Source of the DNA: Dioscorea cayenensis subsp. rotundata
Lineage: Eukaryota > Streptophyta > Magnoliopsida > Dioscoreales > Dioscoreaceae
Direction: 5' to 3'
NCBI RefSeq assembly: GCF_009730915.1
Contig: NC_052482.1
Coordinates: forward strand, 372,001 to 436,000
Length of the DNA: 64,000 bases
Under the pieces are notes generated by a model. It made no database searches. It was not told where the DNA came from and worked only from the letters and a program-made list of their open reading frames with translations. Below are positions 62,752 through 64,000 of the stretch, in pieces; within the stretch, counting starts at the first letter, position 1, and every line of letters begins with the position of its first letter. Position numbers and translations under genes: made by a program.

Positions 62752-62982
62752 ATGGCAGTGTCTATGTTTAGATGGTTTGAAGTTAACATATTTTATGCAG
62801 TGAGGAGTGTTCCAAGTTATATGAGATGGCCGGAAATTGGTTTGGAAAGTTTCCGGTGGCCGGAATTCGACTTTTCGGTCTTCTTTGATGATATGTTGTG
62901 GACTGTCATGGTTGTGTTTGAGACTCTCACTTTGATCACTGCTGTATGTTTTTTCTATGTCTTTTGTGGTTGCAGTATTTGA
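62752..62982 (+). CDS. Small membrane-type protein, unknown function
   Basis: The ORF has 76 residues and is a single exon with TATA box and (CT)n leader in the right place. The N-terminal half is rich in aromatic residues and tryptophan, with three RW/RWPE units (MFRWFEVN, MRWPEIGLESF, RWPEFDFSVF) that look like a duplicated motif. The C-terminal half (about residues 46-72) is one long hydrophobic helix ending in cysteines and CSI. The codon use and internal motif repetition make it more credible than the random ORFs nearby, but I recognise no family. It could be a tail-anchored small protein or part of a longer gene. No intron is required. Confidence 0.5.
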   Translation: MAVSMFRWFEVNIFYAVRSVPSYMRWPEIGLESFRWPEFDFSVFFDDMLWTVMVVFETLTLITAVCFFYVFCGCSI

Positions 62983-62999
62983 GGTTTATCAATTAATTC

Positions 63000-63616
63000 T
63001 TTGTGAGTTTTTTCTTGATCTTGTTCTTGTCCTTTATTTGAGTCTTTAATTTTCTTTTAACATTTGTTTATGTACATGATGAGATCATATATATATATAT
63101 ATATATATATATAGTAGTAGTAGTAGTAGTGCATGTGGTATTGGTGTGGTTATATATATTGATGATTTATGTGATAATATGGATGAAGATAAATCATGTG
63201 ATTCATTGTAACTTAAATCCTCTCGTTCTTCTCTTTCTTGATTGTTTTTATTAAAAATAATAAAATAATAAAAAGAAAGAAAGAAAGGGAGATTGCAATT
63301 AATCAACTAAAATGTTTGTTTGAGAGAGATATAGAGGTTTTGATCTTAGAATTAAAGCCTTGGATTTCTCTTCAACTTTGTATTTTTTTTAAAAAAAAAT
63401 AAAATGAATAAATCACGGATTTATTAGAAAAGTTAAATGAAAGATTAAAACTTTGAATTTGGTTCACATTGTTTTGTAATGTTTTAATTTTAATTTTAAT
63501 TATTTTTTTTTAAAAAAAGCATTTAATTTTGATAGTTGTGGCTGATGGTACTGAGGAGCCCTGAATGTTGACATTGCCATAAATCATAATCATTGAGGGG
63601 AAATAAAGAGAAAAGC

Positions 63617-63680
<64 letters not shown>

Positions 63681-64000
63681 TAATAAAATTTCTTTTTATC
63701 TTTTCACTGCTTTTTATACAATTGCCAAAAATATTTGGGTTTTATGAGAACCTAATTGGTTAATCAATCAAATGACGAATAACAAAGTTTTAAGTCATTT
63801 TTTTTAATTAATTAGTAATAGAAGAAGAATAACTTGTTTGAATATATGAAGAATGACATTTCAAAATCAACCTATTTATTTTTTAATAATAAAGAAGTTC
63901 CACCTTCATTTTTCAACTTTCAAATATCTATAAAAGAATATTAACATTCACTTTTCTTTTCTTTTTCTTGAAATGTAAAATATTTTGAAAACCCAAAAAA
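63000..64000. other. Right-end intergenic DNA with microsatellites
   Basis: (TA)n at 63086-63112 runs into (GTA)n at 63112-63130. An (ATT)n of about 20 units lies at 63619-63681. The sequence between is low-complexity. The 73-codon minus-strand ORF at 63085-63306 reads through the microsatellite and is not a gene. Confidence 0.55.

Overview
The window is nuclear DNA of a flowering plant. Its protein-coding genes have many short GT-AG introns with AT-rich interiors, the intergenic DNA is very AT-rich and full of (AT)n microsatellites and Stowaway-type MITEs, and the gene families are plant-specific (DYW-type PPR, GA 2-oxidase, subgroup-20-like R2R3 MYB, type 3 metallothionein, RWA, DUF538). 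I suspect a monocot with a small, AT-rich genome, but the sequence alone does not settle the species. Exon models were built by hand from splice signals, reading-frame phase and remembered family sequences. All long gene models close in frame.

Order of genes from left to right: GSK3/shaggy-like kinase (+), secreted polygalacturonase (+), GDSL esterase/lipase (-), intronless PPR-DYW editing factor (-), ARF1-type small GTPase (+), TRAPPC4/Trs23 tethering subunit (+), an INSIG-like membrane protein (-), an R2R3-MYB (+), gibberellin 2-oxidase (-), a TAS3 trans-acting siRNA locus (-), type 3 metallothionein (-), a DUF538 protein (-), LACS1/CER8-like long-chain acyl-CoA synthetase (+), an RWA wall-polysaccharide O-acetylation protein (+), tRNA-Gly(UCC) (+) and a 76-residue membrane-type small protein of unknown function (+).

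The most important non-obvious item is at about 39.3-39.7 kb on the minus strand: a TAS3 gene, invisible to ORF finding. It has a centrally mismatched 5' miR390 site, a well-paired 3' miR390 site, one tasiR-ARF within one nucleotide of the 21-nt register set by the 3' site, and a 51-codon ORF whose stop lies 9 nt upstream of the 5' miR390 site.

The rest of the space between genes is old mobile DNA. It includes a Harbinger-like MITE at the left edge, a 0.9-kb AGCTCG-rich inverted-terminal element, a nest of Stowaway MITEs at 44.8-46.3 kb with further copies up to 54.6 kb, SINE-like pieces and microsatellites. Several genes show splicing oddities: probable GC-AG introns in the GDSL and LACS genes, a NAGNAG acceptor in RWA, and a final ARF intron whose retention would change only the last residue. 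The genes are ordinary, separately transcribed plant genes. Several relate to secretion and the cell surface (ARF, TRAPPC4, RWA, polygalacturonase, LACS1), but nothing suggests a metabolic cluster.
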